Source of the DNA: an uncultured Christensenellaceae bacterium
GTDB taxonomy: Bacteria > Bacillota > Clostridia > Christensenellales > UBA3700
Length of the DNA stretch: 21,387 nt
NCBI GenBank assembly: GCA_902373595.1
Contig: CABKMX010000001.1
Coordinates: 1 to 21,387, forward strand
Direction: 5' to 3'
Positions 1 through 7,309 of this stretch are shown in pieces; the stretch's first letter is position 1, and each line of letters starts with the position of its first letter. The notes under the pieces are model-generated. The model was not told the origin of the DNA, ran no database searches, and saw only the letters and a list, made by a program, of their open reading frames with translations. Position numbers and translations under genes: made by a program.

Positions 1-876
1 GCCGACGACGAGTGGATCGACCGCGGGGTGTTCTTTGCTAATGACGACGGCACCTACAACATGGAGTGTCCGTCCTACGTGGAGTACAACGGATATTGGT
101 ATCTTGCATACAGCGAGCAGGGAGAGAACAGGGTGACTCATTACAGATACCGCACGGAGAGGAACGGAGAGTGGAAGAAATTCGAGCGCGACAGCATAGA
201 CGCCAGCGGTTTTTACGCAGGAAGGCTTGAAAAGGCAGGCGACGATCTGTATGCGTTCGCCTGGTGCGCGACGCTGACCGGCGGCGCGGTCGGCGAGTTC
301 GACTGGGGCGGCAATCTCGTCACTCATCAGATATTGCAGAAATCGAACGGAGAGCTTTGCGCCGTGCTCGTGTCGGGCGTGGAAGAAGCCGTGAACTCAG
401 AGAAAGAATACGCGTTCGCGGACGGCGGCGAGGCAGGCGACGTGGCGTTTGACGGGTCGGGATTCGCTTCAAGGGCGGTTTTTGAGATCCCGGAAGGAAT
501 CGTCAGAATGAGCTTCGACGTTACCGTGAACGGTTACGGCGGCAATTTCGGTTTGACTTTCGGTCTGAAGAAGGGGCTCAACGACAGGCTTGGCGAAGCC
601 GTTGTGGCGTTCGATCCCGCCGGCAATAAGCTGACGTGTTACAACGACGTGTCCAGCATAGTCCGCTACGGCGATCCGCTCGCCAACGTGGACTTCGTCT
701 ATATGCAAGGCAAAACGTATTCGGTCGACGTGCTGATAGACGGGGAGGTGCTGACGGTTTATTTCGACGACACCGTCGCCGTCACTGCCCGTTTTGTGAA
801 TATGGAAGACAACTATTTTGCGTTCTACTCCAACGGCGTAAACGTAAAATTCGGAGGTATAAGTTTTTATGAATAA
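1..876 (+). CDS. GH32-family beta-fructosidase-like glycoside hydrolase, C-terminal part (5' truncated by window edge)
   Basis: The reading frame is open from the first base, so the N-terminus, including the expected nucleophile region, lies outside the window. The visible 291 residues start inside the five-bladed propeller: MECP near residues 21-24 resembles the GH32 EC-P motif whose Glu is the acid/base catalyst, and SGFYAGR near residue 67 resembles the family's DFYA segment. From about residue 130 onward the sequence is beta-rich and fits the GH32 C-terminal beta-sandwich. Such enzymes release fructose from sucrose, fructo-oligosaccharides or fructans. The next gene is a fructokinase that overlaps it by 8 nt, which supports a fructoside substrate. 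No conclusion on secretion is possible without the N-terminus. A non-GH32 propeller enzyme (GH43/GH68-like) is the main alternative. Confidence 0.72.
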   Translation, partial: ADDEWIDRGVFFANDDGTYNMECPSYVEYNGYWYLAYSEQGENRVTHYRYRTERNGEWKKFERDSIDASGFYAGRLEKAGDDLYAFAWCATLTGGAVGEFDWGGNLVTHQILQKSNGELCAVLVSGVEEAVNSEKEYAFADGGEAGDVAFDGSGFASRAVFEIPEGIVRMSFDVTVNGYGGNFGLTFGLKKGLNDRLGEAVVAFDPAGNKLTCYNDVSSIVRYGDPLANVDFVYMQGKTYSVDVLIDGEVLTVYFDDTVAVTARFVNMEDNYFAFYSNGVNVKFGGISFYE

Positions 877-1825
877 AATTTATTGCATGGGAGAATTGCT
901 GATAGATTTTCAGTCTGAGGGCAACGGCTCGCTGAAAGAAACCGACAGGTTTGTGAAAAAAGCGGGCGGCGCTCCCGCCAACGTATGCGTTCAGGCGAAA
1001 AAACTGGGTTGCGACGCCGTCTATCTGACTAAGGTCGGAGCTGACGGGTTCGGAGATTTTCTCGTCGCAACTCTCGAGAGCGAGGGCGTCGACGTATCTC
1101 ATATCGGAAGAAGCGCAGATCTCAACACTTCGCTCGCGTTCGTGAGCATACGCGAGAACGGTGAGCGAGATTTCAGCTTTTACCGCACGATGACCGCCGA
1201 TCTTTACATAGAGCCCGCCGACTTTGAGGATGTTGAATTTTCCAAAGGCGACGTGCTTGAGTTCGGCAGCGTAGCGCTCGCTACGGATACCGCGAGGGAC
1301 ACGCACAGGTATCTTATAGAAAAGGCGGTCAAGGCGGGCACGCTGAGCTGCTTCGATCCCAATCTCAGGTTTAATCTCTGGAAAGATCCCGAGGAACTGA
1401 GAAAGGTCGTGAAAGAGTTTGCGCAATACGCCGACGTCATCAAGGTGGGCAAGGACGAGCTTGAATTTATCGTCGGAGACGCCGCTGATCGCGAAAAAGC
1501 GCTTTTCGGAGGCAGTCTCAAAGTGCTCGCCGTAACTGACGGAAGCAAAGGAGCAGATATAATACTCGCCGACGGTCGCAGGTTTGAATGCACGGGATAC
1601 AAGGTCAAAGCCGTGGATACGACGGGTGCGGGAGACTCGTTCTTCGGCGCGCTGATAGCCGGACTTTTCAAGGCGGGTGCGAAACCCGAAAATCTGCTTG
1701 AAGATACGATTGATTACGGCAAAATACTCGATTTTGCCTGCAAATGCGGTGCGTATACCACTACCGGTTACGGCGCGATCCCCTCGATGGGAAACAGAGA
1801 AACTGTAGATAAGGCGGTAAGATGA
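869..1825 (+). CDS. PfkB-family carbohydrate kinase, probable fructokinase
   Basis: A 318-residue cytoplasmic sugar kinase of the ribokinase/PfkB family, usual length for fructokinases. The first PfkB signature is seen in GGAPANVCVQAKKLG (about residues 33-47). The second is D250-TTGAGDSFFG, where D256 is the expected catalytic base and the GAGD turn forms the anion hole. The predicted reaction is fructose + ATP to fructose-6-phosphate + ADP, feeding glycolysis. The start is set by GGAGGT at 853-858, 10 nt before the ATG, and by the 8-nt overlap with the upstream glycosidase gene. The ABC ATPase gene begins one base after its stop, so the three genes are probably one transcript. It resembles scrK-type proteins, but specificity inside PfkB (fructose versus a related ketose) is inferred mainly from the neighbour. 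Confidence 0.85.
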   Translation: MNKIYCMGELLIDFQSEGNGSLKETDRFVKKAGGAPANVCVQAKKLGCDAVYLTKVGADGFGDFLVATLESEGVDVSHIGRSADLNTSLAFVSIRENGERDFSFYRTMTADLYIEPADFEDVEFSKGDVLEFGSVALATDTARDTHRYLIEKAVKAGTLSCFDPNLRFNLWKDPEELRKVVKEFAQYADVIKVGKDELEFIVGDAADREKALFGGSLKVLAVTDGSKGADIILADGRRFECTGYKVKAVDTTGAGDSFFGALIAGLFKAGAKPENLLEDTIDYGKILDFACKCGAYTTTGYGAIPSMGNRETVDKAVR

Positions 1826-1826
1826 T

Positions 1827-3059
1827 ATGGCAACTGTTCAACTTGTAAACGTAAATAAAGTATACGACGGCGGCGTTCACGCCGTACACGATTTTTCGAT
1901 CGACATCGAGGACAAAGAGTTCATCGTTTTCGTCGGTCCGTCCGGATGCGGCAAGTCCACGACGCTGCGAATGATAGCAGGTCTCGAGGAGATATCTTAC
2001 GGGGAGTTGTATATCGACGGCAAACTGATGAACAGCGCTGCGCCAAAAGACAGAGATATAGCGATGGTGTTCCAGTCTTACGCGCTATATCCGCAGATGA
2101 CGGTTTACGACAATATGGCGTATGCGCTGAAACTCAGGAAAGTTCCCAAACAGGAGATAGATTCGAGGGTTAGAGCGGCGGCTGACATACTTAAACTCAC
2201 CCCGTATCTCAACAGGAAGCCGCGCGCATTGTCGGGCGGTCAGAGACAGAGAGTCGCGCTTGGCAGAGCGATCGTGCGCCGTCCCAAGGTGTTCCTTATG
2301 GACGAGCCTCTTTCCAACCTCGACGCAAAACTCAGAGTAGCGATGAGAAGTGAGATCGTCAGAATCCACAAAGAAGTGGAAGCGACGACAATTTACGTCA
2401 CGCACGACCAGATCGAGGCAATGACGATGGCGTCACGCATTGTCGTCATGAAAAACGGGTTTATCCAGCAGATCGGCGAGCCGAACGAGGTATACAGCCA
2501 TCCGGCAAATATGTTCGTGGCGGGATTCATAGGCACTCCCGCAATGAATTTTCTGCACGGTAAATCGGAAAAAGGGTTTTTCTGTATTGACGGTACTGAC
2601 GAAAAGATCAGACTGACCGAGGAACAGCAAAAACTTCTCGCCGCCTACGAAAACAAGAGGATAGTTTATGGTATCCGTCCGGAAAATCTTATATACGAAG
2701 AGGACGAGAGATTTGCAGATTTCAAGGATATGTCTTTTTCAATGAAATGCAATATAGTCGAAAGACTCGGCGATACCGTCAACGTGCACGGAACGGTAAA
2801 AGACAACGATGTGATTATAAAAATGAACAGCAAATTCGGTGTTGACGGAAAAACCGAGATAAGAGTCGCCGCCGACAGCGCATATGCGCGCTTCTTCAAC
2901 GAAAGCACTACAAATGCGATCACACCAGGGCACAATGCCTATGAGGAAGCCCCGGTAGCTGTATCTCCCGACGAGGAAAAGGTTGTGATCGTCAAAACCG
3001 AACCCAAAGGATTTTTGTCAAAACTGACAGACGCCATAAAAAGCAGATTTAAAAAGTAA
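1827..3059 (+). CDS. msmK: MsmK/UgpC/MalK-type sugar ABC transporter ATP-binding protein
   Basis: A 410-residue CUT1-type ATPase that energises sugar ABC importers from the cytoplasmic face. Walker A is G37-PSGCGKST45, the Q-loop is at Q83, the signature is LSGGQRQR (135-142), Walker B is VFLMDEP (155-161), the D-loop is SNLD and the switch histidine is H193. Residues about 235-370 fit the TOBE/regulatory domain of this family. The protein is longer than the usual 360-380 residues: after an acidic-proline linker it ends in a basic amphipathic-looking helix (GFLSKLTDAIKSRFKK). No permease or binding-protein gene is adjacent downstream, which fits MsmK-like ATPases that serve several importers. 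It starts one base after the fructokinase stop and is followed by a strong terminator. Confidence 0.9.
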   Translation: MATVQLVNVNKVYDGGVHAVHDFSIDIEDKEFIVFVGPSGCGKSTTLRMIAGLEEISYGELYIDGKLMNSAAPKDRDIAMVFQSYALYPQMTVYDNMAYALKLRKVPKQEIDSRVRAAADILKLTPYLNRKPRALSGGQRQRVALGRAIVRRPKVFLMDEPLSNLDAKLRVAMRSEIVRIHKEVEATTIYVTHDQIEAMTMASRIVVMKNGFIQQIGEPNEVYSHPANMFVAGFIGTPAMNFLHGKSEKGFFCIDGTDEKIRLTEEQQKLLAAYENKRIVYGIRPENLIYEEDERFADFKDMSFSMKCNIVERLGDTVNVHGTVKDNDVIIKMNSKFGVDGKTEIRVAADSAYARFFNESTTNAITPGHNAYEEAPVAVSPDEEKVVIVKTEPKGFLSKLTDAIKSRFKK

Positions 3060-3076
3060 CATACCAACCCAAAATA

Positions 3077-3112
3077 AAAAAGCCCGTGGGAACGCATTTT
3101 CGCGGGCTTTTT
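3077..3112 (+). terminator. Intrinsic terminator of the sugar-use operon
   Basis: A 10-bp perfect stem pairs AAAAAGCCCG (3077-3086) with CGGGCTTTTT (3103-3112). The loop is 16 nt and the 3' arm itself ends in five T. It lies 18 nt after the msmK-like stop codon. The A-rich 5' arm means it could also work on the minus strand. Confidence 0.88.
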
Positions 3113-3128
3113 GCACTTAAATGCAATG

Positions 3129-3263
3129 CGTCATTCACATGACGATTATAAAAATCTGACGGAGCCGGCTGGCTTGCCACGGGAGTTTCGCCATGCGACG
3201 AAAACCGTGGCATCGCAACGGTATCGGTACCGCCGCGCCGACCCCGTTATAAATAACGGGGTC
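3129..3263. repeat. Cluster of four consecutive hairpins in non-coding DNA
   Basis: Four inverted repeats sit side by side. CGTCAT/ATGACG (3129-3144) has a 4-nt loop. GCCACGG/CCGTGGC (3176-3211) has an inner TTTCG/CGAAA stem. CGGTA/TACCG (3219-3232) has a 4-nt loop. GACCCCGTTAT/ATAACGGGGTC (3240-3263) is 11 bp with only two unpaired bases between the arms. None is followed by a T tract. The cluster lies between the terminator of the sugar operon and the terminator of the convergent tRNA gene, and no promoter is apparent. It could be a REP/BIME-like element or an unrecognised structured RNA. Confidence 0.6.
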
Positions 3264-3284
3264 GACGACCACTTATCCCACAAA

Positions 3285-3324
3285 AAAAGAAACCAAAACC
3301 GACAGTTTCGATTTTGGTTTCTTT

Positions 3325-3325
<1 letters not shown>
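3285..3325 (-). terminator. Intrinsic terminator of tRNA-Val
   Basis: A 14-bp inverted repeat pairs AAAAGAAACCAAAA (3285-3298) with TTTTGGTTTCTTTT (3312-3325). On the minus strand it begins at the last base of the encoded CCA, and the 3' arm runs into a stretch of seven T. It is symmetrical enough to act in both directions. Confidence 0.82.
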
Positions 3326-3401
<76 letters not shown>

Positions 3402-3412
3402 ACGGCTTTGAT

Positions 3413-3442
3413 AATATAGCACAGCGGCGGAAAGGTTGTCAA
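3413..3442 (-). promoter_or_regulatory. Promoter of tRNA-Val
   Basis: On the minus strand, a perfect -35 TTGACA (plus-strand 3437-3442) is followed by an 18-bp spacer and TATATT (3413-3418), preceded by TGC as an extended -10. Transcription would start a few bases upstream of the mature tRNA 5' end at 3401. Confidence 0.88.
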
Positions 3443-3710
3443 GTTTTTGGGACAGGGTTTTTAGCAAATTATTTTTATCGGGGCAAGCGGGGCAAAATAC
3501 AAGGGCGCACGGTCATAGACGCGGCGCGATTGATCGCCTCGGAGTTAATATCTGTGTAATTTTTGTCAAGACATGCGATCGATCATTTTGACATTGACAA
3601 ATTCAAAACAAAACGAAGCATCGCTGTCGGCATAGCCAAGAATGCAAAAACATGATCGACAAAGGGGGGATGAGTCGAGACGCCGCGGATGAGACGTCTA
3701 TGTGATGTCA
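3443..3710. other. Non-coding region upstream of the phosphate operon; no gene found
   Basis: No reading frame with plausible start and coding character is present. Inverted repeats include TTTGTCAA (3562-3569) with TTGACAAA (3594-3601), TCGATCAT (3579-3586) with ATGATCGA (3652-3659), and AGACG (3678-3682) with CGTCT (3695-3699). A tandem TTGACATTGACA (3588-3599) looks like two -35 elements but has no well-spaced -10. The region is more AT-rich than the flanking genes. It may hold additional operator sites or a small RNA, but neither can be demonstrated. Confidence 0.5.
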
Positions 3711-3738
3711 TTTACAAAGACTTTACAAAAACTTAGCA
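3711..3738 (+). promoter_or_regulatory. Pho box (PhoP-type binding site) upstream of pstS
   Basis: Three hexamers lie exactly 11 bp apart on one face of the helix: TTTACA (3711-3716), TTTACA (3722-3727) and TTAGCA (3733-3738). This matches the Bacillus-type PhoP consensus TT(A/C/T)ACA separated by about 5 bp. The last repeat ends 10 bp before the -35 hexamer, where an activator could touch RNA polymerase. The response regulator PhoP is encoded in the same operon, so the site predicts activation under phosphate limitation with positive autoregulation. Confidence 0.82.
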
Positions 3739-3748
3739 ACTCCTATGT

Positions 3749-3777
3749 TTGGATATAACCGCCTTTGGTGCTATGAT
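3749..3777 (+). promoter_or_regulatory. Promoter of the pst-pho operon
   Basis: TTGGAT (3749-3754), a 17-bp spacer and TATGAT (3772-3777) preceded by TGC form a sigma-A promoter with an extended -10. The -35 is imperfect, as is common at activator-dependent promoters. The predicted start is near 3784, leaving a leader of about 27 nt that carries AAGGAG at 3798-3803. Confidence 0.82.
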
Positions 3778-3810
3778 AGAGGCGATCCGAACAGGATAAG
3801 GAGACAAAAT

Positions 3811-4632
3811 ATGAAAAGATTCATGAAAATCGTTATGGCAATGCTGGTCGTTGCGGTCGCAGTCGGGTGCTGTTTTGCGGCATGCGGCGACAAGGGCAGC
3901 GACGGCGACAGGGAGATCAGACTTTCCGGTTCTTCGTCGATTTCTCCGCTGATGCAAAAGTTGGGCGCGGCGTATGAGGAAGCAAATCCGGGTGTCAAGG
4001 TCAGGGTCACGTCCAGCGATTCGGGCACGGGCATTGCGGATACGCTTGCAGGCAAGAATGACATCGGTATGGCTTCGCGCGCTCTCAAAGACGGCGAAAC
4101 GGGGCTTGTCGCGACCAAAATTTGCGATGACGGAGTGGTGTTGATCGTCAACAACGAAGTTGAACTTTCCGACGTTACTTCGCAGCAGGTGTACGACCTT
4201 TACGCGAACGGGACAGCGATCGAGGCGATAGTCAACGCCGTTTCGAGAGAGGAGGGCTCGGGAACGAGAGACGCGTTTGACGACCTGATCAAGAATGCGG
4301 AAGGGGACAAGCTCAAAGAGCTGACCAAGTTTGCCGATTGCGTGTCCATCCAAAGGAGCACAGGCGACGTGAAGGTGGAGATCGCCGCGAGCAAGAACGC
4401 GATTGGATATATCTCGCTCGGCTCGCTCGACGACACCGTCAAGGGCTTGACCTTCAACGGGGTCGCGGCTTCTGCGGAGAACATCAAGAACGGAACATAC
4501 ACGCTTGCGAGACCGTTCAACATCCTGACCAAGGAAGGCGTCGAGCAGTCCGCCGAGGTCAAGGCGTTCATCGAGTGGCTGGCAAGTGACGCCGCCAAGG
4601 CGATCATGACCGAGGAAGGGTACGTCGTTTGA
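3811..4632 (+). CDS. pstS: Phosphate ABC transporter substrate-binding lipoprotein PstS
   Basis: A 273-residue extracellular phosphate-binding protein. The N-terminus is a lipoprotein signal: KR at residues 2-3, a hydrophobic stretch, then cysteines at 20, 21 and 25; C25 (after FAA) or C20 would be lipidated. Phosphate-contact motifs of the family are visible: SGSSSISPLMQKLG near the start of the mature domain, SDSGTGIADTLAGKNDIGMASR, and REEGSGTRDAF. The ATG at 3811 is chosen over an in-frame ATG at 3745 because AAGGAG (3798-3803) lies 7 nt before it and because 3745 lies upstream of the promoter -10. The gene follows the Pho box and overlaps the permease gene by one base (TGATG), consistent with tight translational coupling. 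Confidence 0.94.
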   Translation: MKRFMKIVMAMLVVAVAVGCCFAACGDKGSDGDREIRLSGSSSISPLMQKLGAAYEEANPGVKVRVTSSDSGTGIADTLAGKNDIGMASRALKDGETGLVATKICDDGVVLIVNNEVELSDVTSQQVYDLYANGTAIEAIVNAVSREEGSGTRDAFDDLIKNAEGDKLKELTKFADCVSIQRSTGDVKVEIAASKNAIGYISLGSLDDTVKGLTFNGVAASAENIKNGTYTLARPFNILTKEGVEQSAEVKAFIEWLASDAAKAIMTEEGYVV

Positions 4633-6458
4633 TGAAAAAAGTTTCCGAATGCGGAAAGCGGCGCGGAGACGTTGCGGCAAAGGCGGTATTCGCCGCCTCT
4701 GCCGTATTCTCCGTATTTGCGGTCTTTGCGATAGTTTTTTACATCTTATACGAGAGCATTCCGGCTCTGTCCGAGATCGGAGTGTTCAATTTCATTTTCG
4801 GTACGCTTTGGGCTCCTACCAAAGATTTTTTGGATGTGTCAGAGCGTTTCGGCGTGTTGCCGATGATCGTCGGGACGCTTTGCGTGAGCGCGGGCGCAGT
4901 GCTCGTCGGCGGAGTGGCGGGCGTGTTTTCGGCGATTTGTCTCAAAGCGTTTTGTCCCAAAAAGCTGAGGGGCGTGATCGGCGGGATGATCAATTTTCTT
5001 GCAGGGATACCGTCGATAGTATACGGATTTTTCGGGTTGACGCTGCTGGTGCCGATGCTGTCGGACATTTCAAGCACAGGCTCGGGCAAGGGCATATTGG
5101 CGTCGTCGCTGATCCTCGGGATGATGATCTTGCCTACGGTGACGAGCATGACAAAGGACGCTCTCGACGCCGTCCCCGACAGCTATCGAGAAGGCGCGCT
5201 TGCGCTGGGCGCGACGCCGCAGCAGGCGATGTTCAAAGTGGTCGTGCCGGCGGCGAAGTCGGGCATTATTACGAGTTTGGTCTTGGGAATGGGCAGAGCG
5301 GTCGGCGAGACTATGGCGGTGATGATGGTTGCCGGCAACGTCCCGGAGTTTCCCAAGGGGCTTTTCTCCAACATCCGCACATTGACAATCAATATGGTCG
5401 TAGAGATGGGTTATGCGACGGGGCTGCATCGACAGGCGTTGATCGCGACGGGCAGCGTGCTTTTGGTGATCGTGCTCGCGCTCAATTTCGGCATAGGACT
5501 TGCGCGCAGACCCAAAAAGTATCGTGAAAAGAAGGGGAAGAACGTACTTGTGTCAAAGAGCGAGCGCTCCGCGCCCGTGTTTGTCAAGAGCGGAAGCGGT
5601 TGCACCGTGCTCAAATACATAAGTATAGTGTGCGTGGCTGCGGTCGCGGCGTCGCTTGCGACATTGATAGTGTTCATCTTGGTCAAGGGATTGCCGCACA
5701 TCGACGCAAACTTACTGTTCGGCGAATCGGGCAACGCGGGGATGACGCTGCGTCCGGCGTTTGTGACGACGGGGCTGTTGATATTGATCGCGCTTGCGAT
5801 CGCGTTGCCGATAGGGATATGCGCGGCGATCTTTCTTGCGGAATATTCAAAGCGCGACAGTCGGCTCGTTCGCGTGATCAGGTTGTTTACCGAGACGCTG
5901 TCGGGCATGCCAAGCATCATATTCGGATTTTTCGGGATGTTGATGTTCTGCGAGCTCATGCAGATGAGGACGAGCATCTTGGCTGGCCGCATCACGCTTT
6001 CGTTGATGATCTTGCCGACGGTGATACGCTCGACCGAAGAGAGCTTGCTTGCGGTGGACAATTCGCTCCGCGAGGCGTCGCTGGCGCTCGGCGCGGGCAA
6101 ATTGCGAACGACCGTGCGAGTCGTGTTGCCTTCGGCGCTGTCCGGCATAGTCACGGCGATCATACTCAGCATAGGCAGGATAGTGGGCGAGTCGGCGGCG
6201 TTGATCTACACCGCGGGAGCGGTGCCGTACGAGCCGGAGAGCGTGATGGATTCGGGCTCGAGTTTTGCGGTGATGATGTGGCTGTTCGCAAGCGAAGGAC
6301 TTTATATCGACTATGCGTATGCGACTGCGGCGGTGTTGCTGATTATGGTGGCGTTGATCAATGTCGCGGTGTTTTTGGTCAAGCGCAGGTTGGCGGTCAA
6401 GGCGTTCGGCGCGACGGGTCAAAGAGGGGGCAAAAAGGCGCAAAAGGAGTCAAAATGA
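4632..6458 (+). CDS. pstCA: Fused phosphate ABC transporter permease PstC-PstA
   Basis: One uninterrupted 608-residue frame encodes both permease subunits that are normally separate proteins. Residues about 1-289 are PstC-like, with an EAA loop at [11 protein letters not shown] (184-194). Residues about 323-600 are PstA-like, with the matching loop [11 protein letters not shown] (478-488). Each half has about six membrane segments and the family phrase GxPSIxxGFFG. The linker (about 290-323) is short, basic and charged, so both halves keep their usual cytosolic ends. ATG at 4632 is preferred over the TTG codon just before it. PstB dimerises beneath the two EAA loops. Its start overlaps pstS by 1 nt and its end overlaps pstB by 4 nt. 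The frame is clean across the junction, which argues against a sequencing error. Confidence 0.93.
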   Translation: MKKVSECGKRRGDVAAKAVFAASAVFSVFAVFAIVFYILYESIPALSEIGVFNFIFGTLWAPTKDFLDVSERFGVLPMIVGTLCVSAGAVLVGGVAGVFSAICLKAFCPKKLRGVIGGMINFLAGIPSIVYGFFGLTLLVPMLSDISSTGSGKGILASSLILGMMILPTVTSMTKDALDAVPDSYREGALALGATPQQAMFKVVVPAAKSGIITSLVLGMGRAVGETMAVMMVAGNVPEFPKGLFSNIRTLTINMVVEMGYATGLHRQALIATGSVLLVIVLALNFGIGLARRPKKYREKKGKNVLVSKSERSAPVFVKSGSGCTVLKYISIVCVAAVAASLATLIVFILVKGLPHIDANLLFGESGNAGMTLRPAFVTTGLLILIALAIALPIGICAAIFLAEYSKRDSRLVRVIRLFTETLSGMPSIIFGFFGMLMFCELMQMRTSILAGRITLSLMILPTVIRSTEESLLAVDNSLREASLALGAGKLRTTVRVVLPSALSGIVTAIILSIGRIVGESAALIYTAGAVPYEPESVMDSGSSFAVMMWLFASEGLYIDYAYATAAVLLIMVALINVAVFLVKRRLAVKAFGATGQRGGKKAQKESK

Positions 6459-7246
6459 AGCAAATTACTCAAAACATATTCGATTTTTCTGGCGATGTCG
6501 AGATCAAGGTCAAGTCGCTTGACTTGCACTACGGTGCGTTCCATGCACTCAAAAATATAAATTGCGAGATGAGGCGCGGAGCGATCACCGCATTGATAGG
6601 GCCGTCCGGCTGCGGCAAGTCGACTCTGCTCAAAACGCTCAATCGCATGAATGACTTGGTCGAGGGGTGCAGGATAGACGGGAAGGTAGAGATAGGCGGC
6701 GTCGACATCTACGACAAGCGCACGGACGTATCGCTCTTGCGCAAGAGCGTAGGGATGGTATTCCAACGCCCCAATCCCTTTCCGATGAGCATATACGACA
6801 ACATCGCGTACGGACCGCGCACGTTCGGGGTGCGCAAAAAGGCGGAGCTCGGCGACATCGTAGAGTCGTCGCTCAAAGCGGCAAACCTTTGGGACGAGCT
6901 CAAGGATCAATTGCACAAGTCGGCGCTCGCGCTGTCGGGCGGACAGCAGCAGCGGCTTTGCATTGCGCGCGCCCTGGCGATCAAACCGGAGATATTGTTG
7001 ATGGACGAGCCGACGAGTGCGCTCGATCCCATCTCGACGGGCAAGATCGAAGAGCTTTGCGAAAAGCTCAAAGAGGAGCTGACCGTGGTCATCGTCACAC
7101 ACAATATGCAACAGGCGGCGCGCATCTCGGACGACACTGCGTTCTTTTTGCTCGGAGAATTGATCGAGTTCGGACCCACAGACAAGATCTTTGCTTCGCC
7201 CGAAAAGGAGCAGACGCTCAACTACATCTCGGGCAGATTCGGTTGA
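6455..7246 (+). CDS. pstB: Phosphate ABC transporter ATP-binding protein PstB
   Basis: A 263-residue cytoplasmic ATPase that drives phosphate import through PstCA. Walker A is G49-PSGCGKST57. The PstB-specific phrase [21 protein letters not shown] follows the Q-loop. The signature is [15 protein letters not shown], Walker B is [13 protein letters not shown] and the switch is VTHNMQQA. The ending [18 protein letters not shown] is typical of PstB. ATG at 6455 overlaps the pstCA stop as ATGA and has AAGGAG at 6444-6449. The same frame stays open far upstream inside pstCA, but that part has no family similarity and lacks a start signal. A 63-nt gap, the longest between genes of this operon, separates it from phoU. 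Confidence 0.96.
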   Translation: MKQITQNIFDFSGDVEIKVKSLDLHYGAFHALKNINCEMRRGAITALIGPSGCGKSTLLKTLNRMNDLVEGCRIDGKVEIGGVDIYDKRTDVSLLRKSVGMVFQRPNPFPMSIYDNIAYGPRTFGVRKKAELGDIVESSLKAANLWDELKDQLHKSALALSGGQQQRLCIARALAIKPEILLMDEPTSALDPISTGKIEELCEKLKEELTVVIVTHNMQQAARISDDTAFFLLGELIEFGPTDKIFASPEKEQTLNYISGRFG

Positions 7247-7257
7247 GCCCCAAGCAG

Positions 7258-7282
7258 AGGCATATCGTTGCCTAAACGGCAA
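7258..7282 (+). other. Two overlapping, mutually exclusive small hairpins between pstB and phoU
   Basis: AGGCA (7258-7262) pairs with TGCCT (7269-7273), while TTGCC (7268-7272) can instead pair with GGCAA (7278-7282). The arms share bases, so only one stem can form at a time. No strong T tract follows. They may shape mRNA stability or phoU translation, or be chance; both stems are only 5 bp. Confidence 0.35.
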
Positions 7283-7297
7283 AATATATGATATAAT
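7268..7297 (+). promoter_or_regulatory. Possible internal promoter before phoU
   Basis: TTGCCT (7268-7273), an 18-bp spacer and TATAAT (7292-7297) with TGA before it form a good extended -10 match. The start would fall near 7304, inside the GGAGG (7301-7305) that serves phoU, so such a transcript would lose most of its ribosome binding site. It could give a very short-leader phoU-phoP-phoR message that supplies basal signalling proteins in high phosphate. Confidence 0.42.
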
Positions 7298-7309
7298 TTC
7301 GGAGGAAAC

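Noticed and set aside
3588..3599. Tandem TTGACATTGACA as a promoter
   Set aside because: No TATAAT-like hexamer lies 16-18 bp downstream of either copy on the plus strand.
3745..3810. Earlier in-frame ATG for pstS at 3745
   Set aside because: It lies upstream of the -10 at 3772 and lacks a ribosome binding site; the ATG at 3811 has AAGGAG and begins a clean lipoprotein signal.
5600..6454. Long upstream extension of the pstB frame
   Set aside because: It overlaps the PstA half of pstCA, has shadow-frame composition rich in Arg and His, and no start signal; pstB proper starts at 6455.
4632..6458. PstC-PstA fusion as a simple sequencing error
   Set aside because: A missed stop would need more than a single indel: both halves are in frame and joined by a plausible basic linker. 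Read-level confirmation is still listed as a check.
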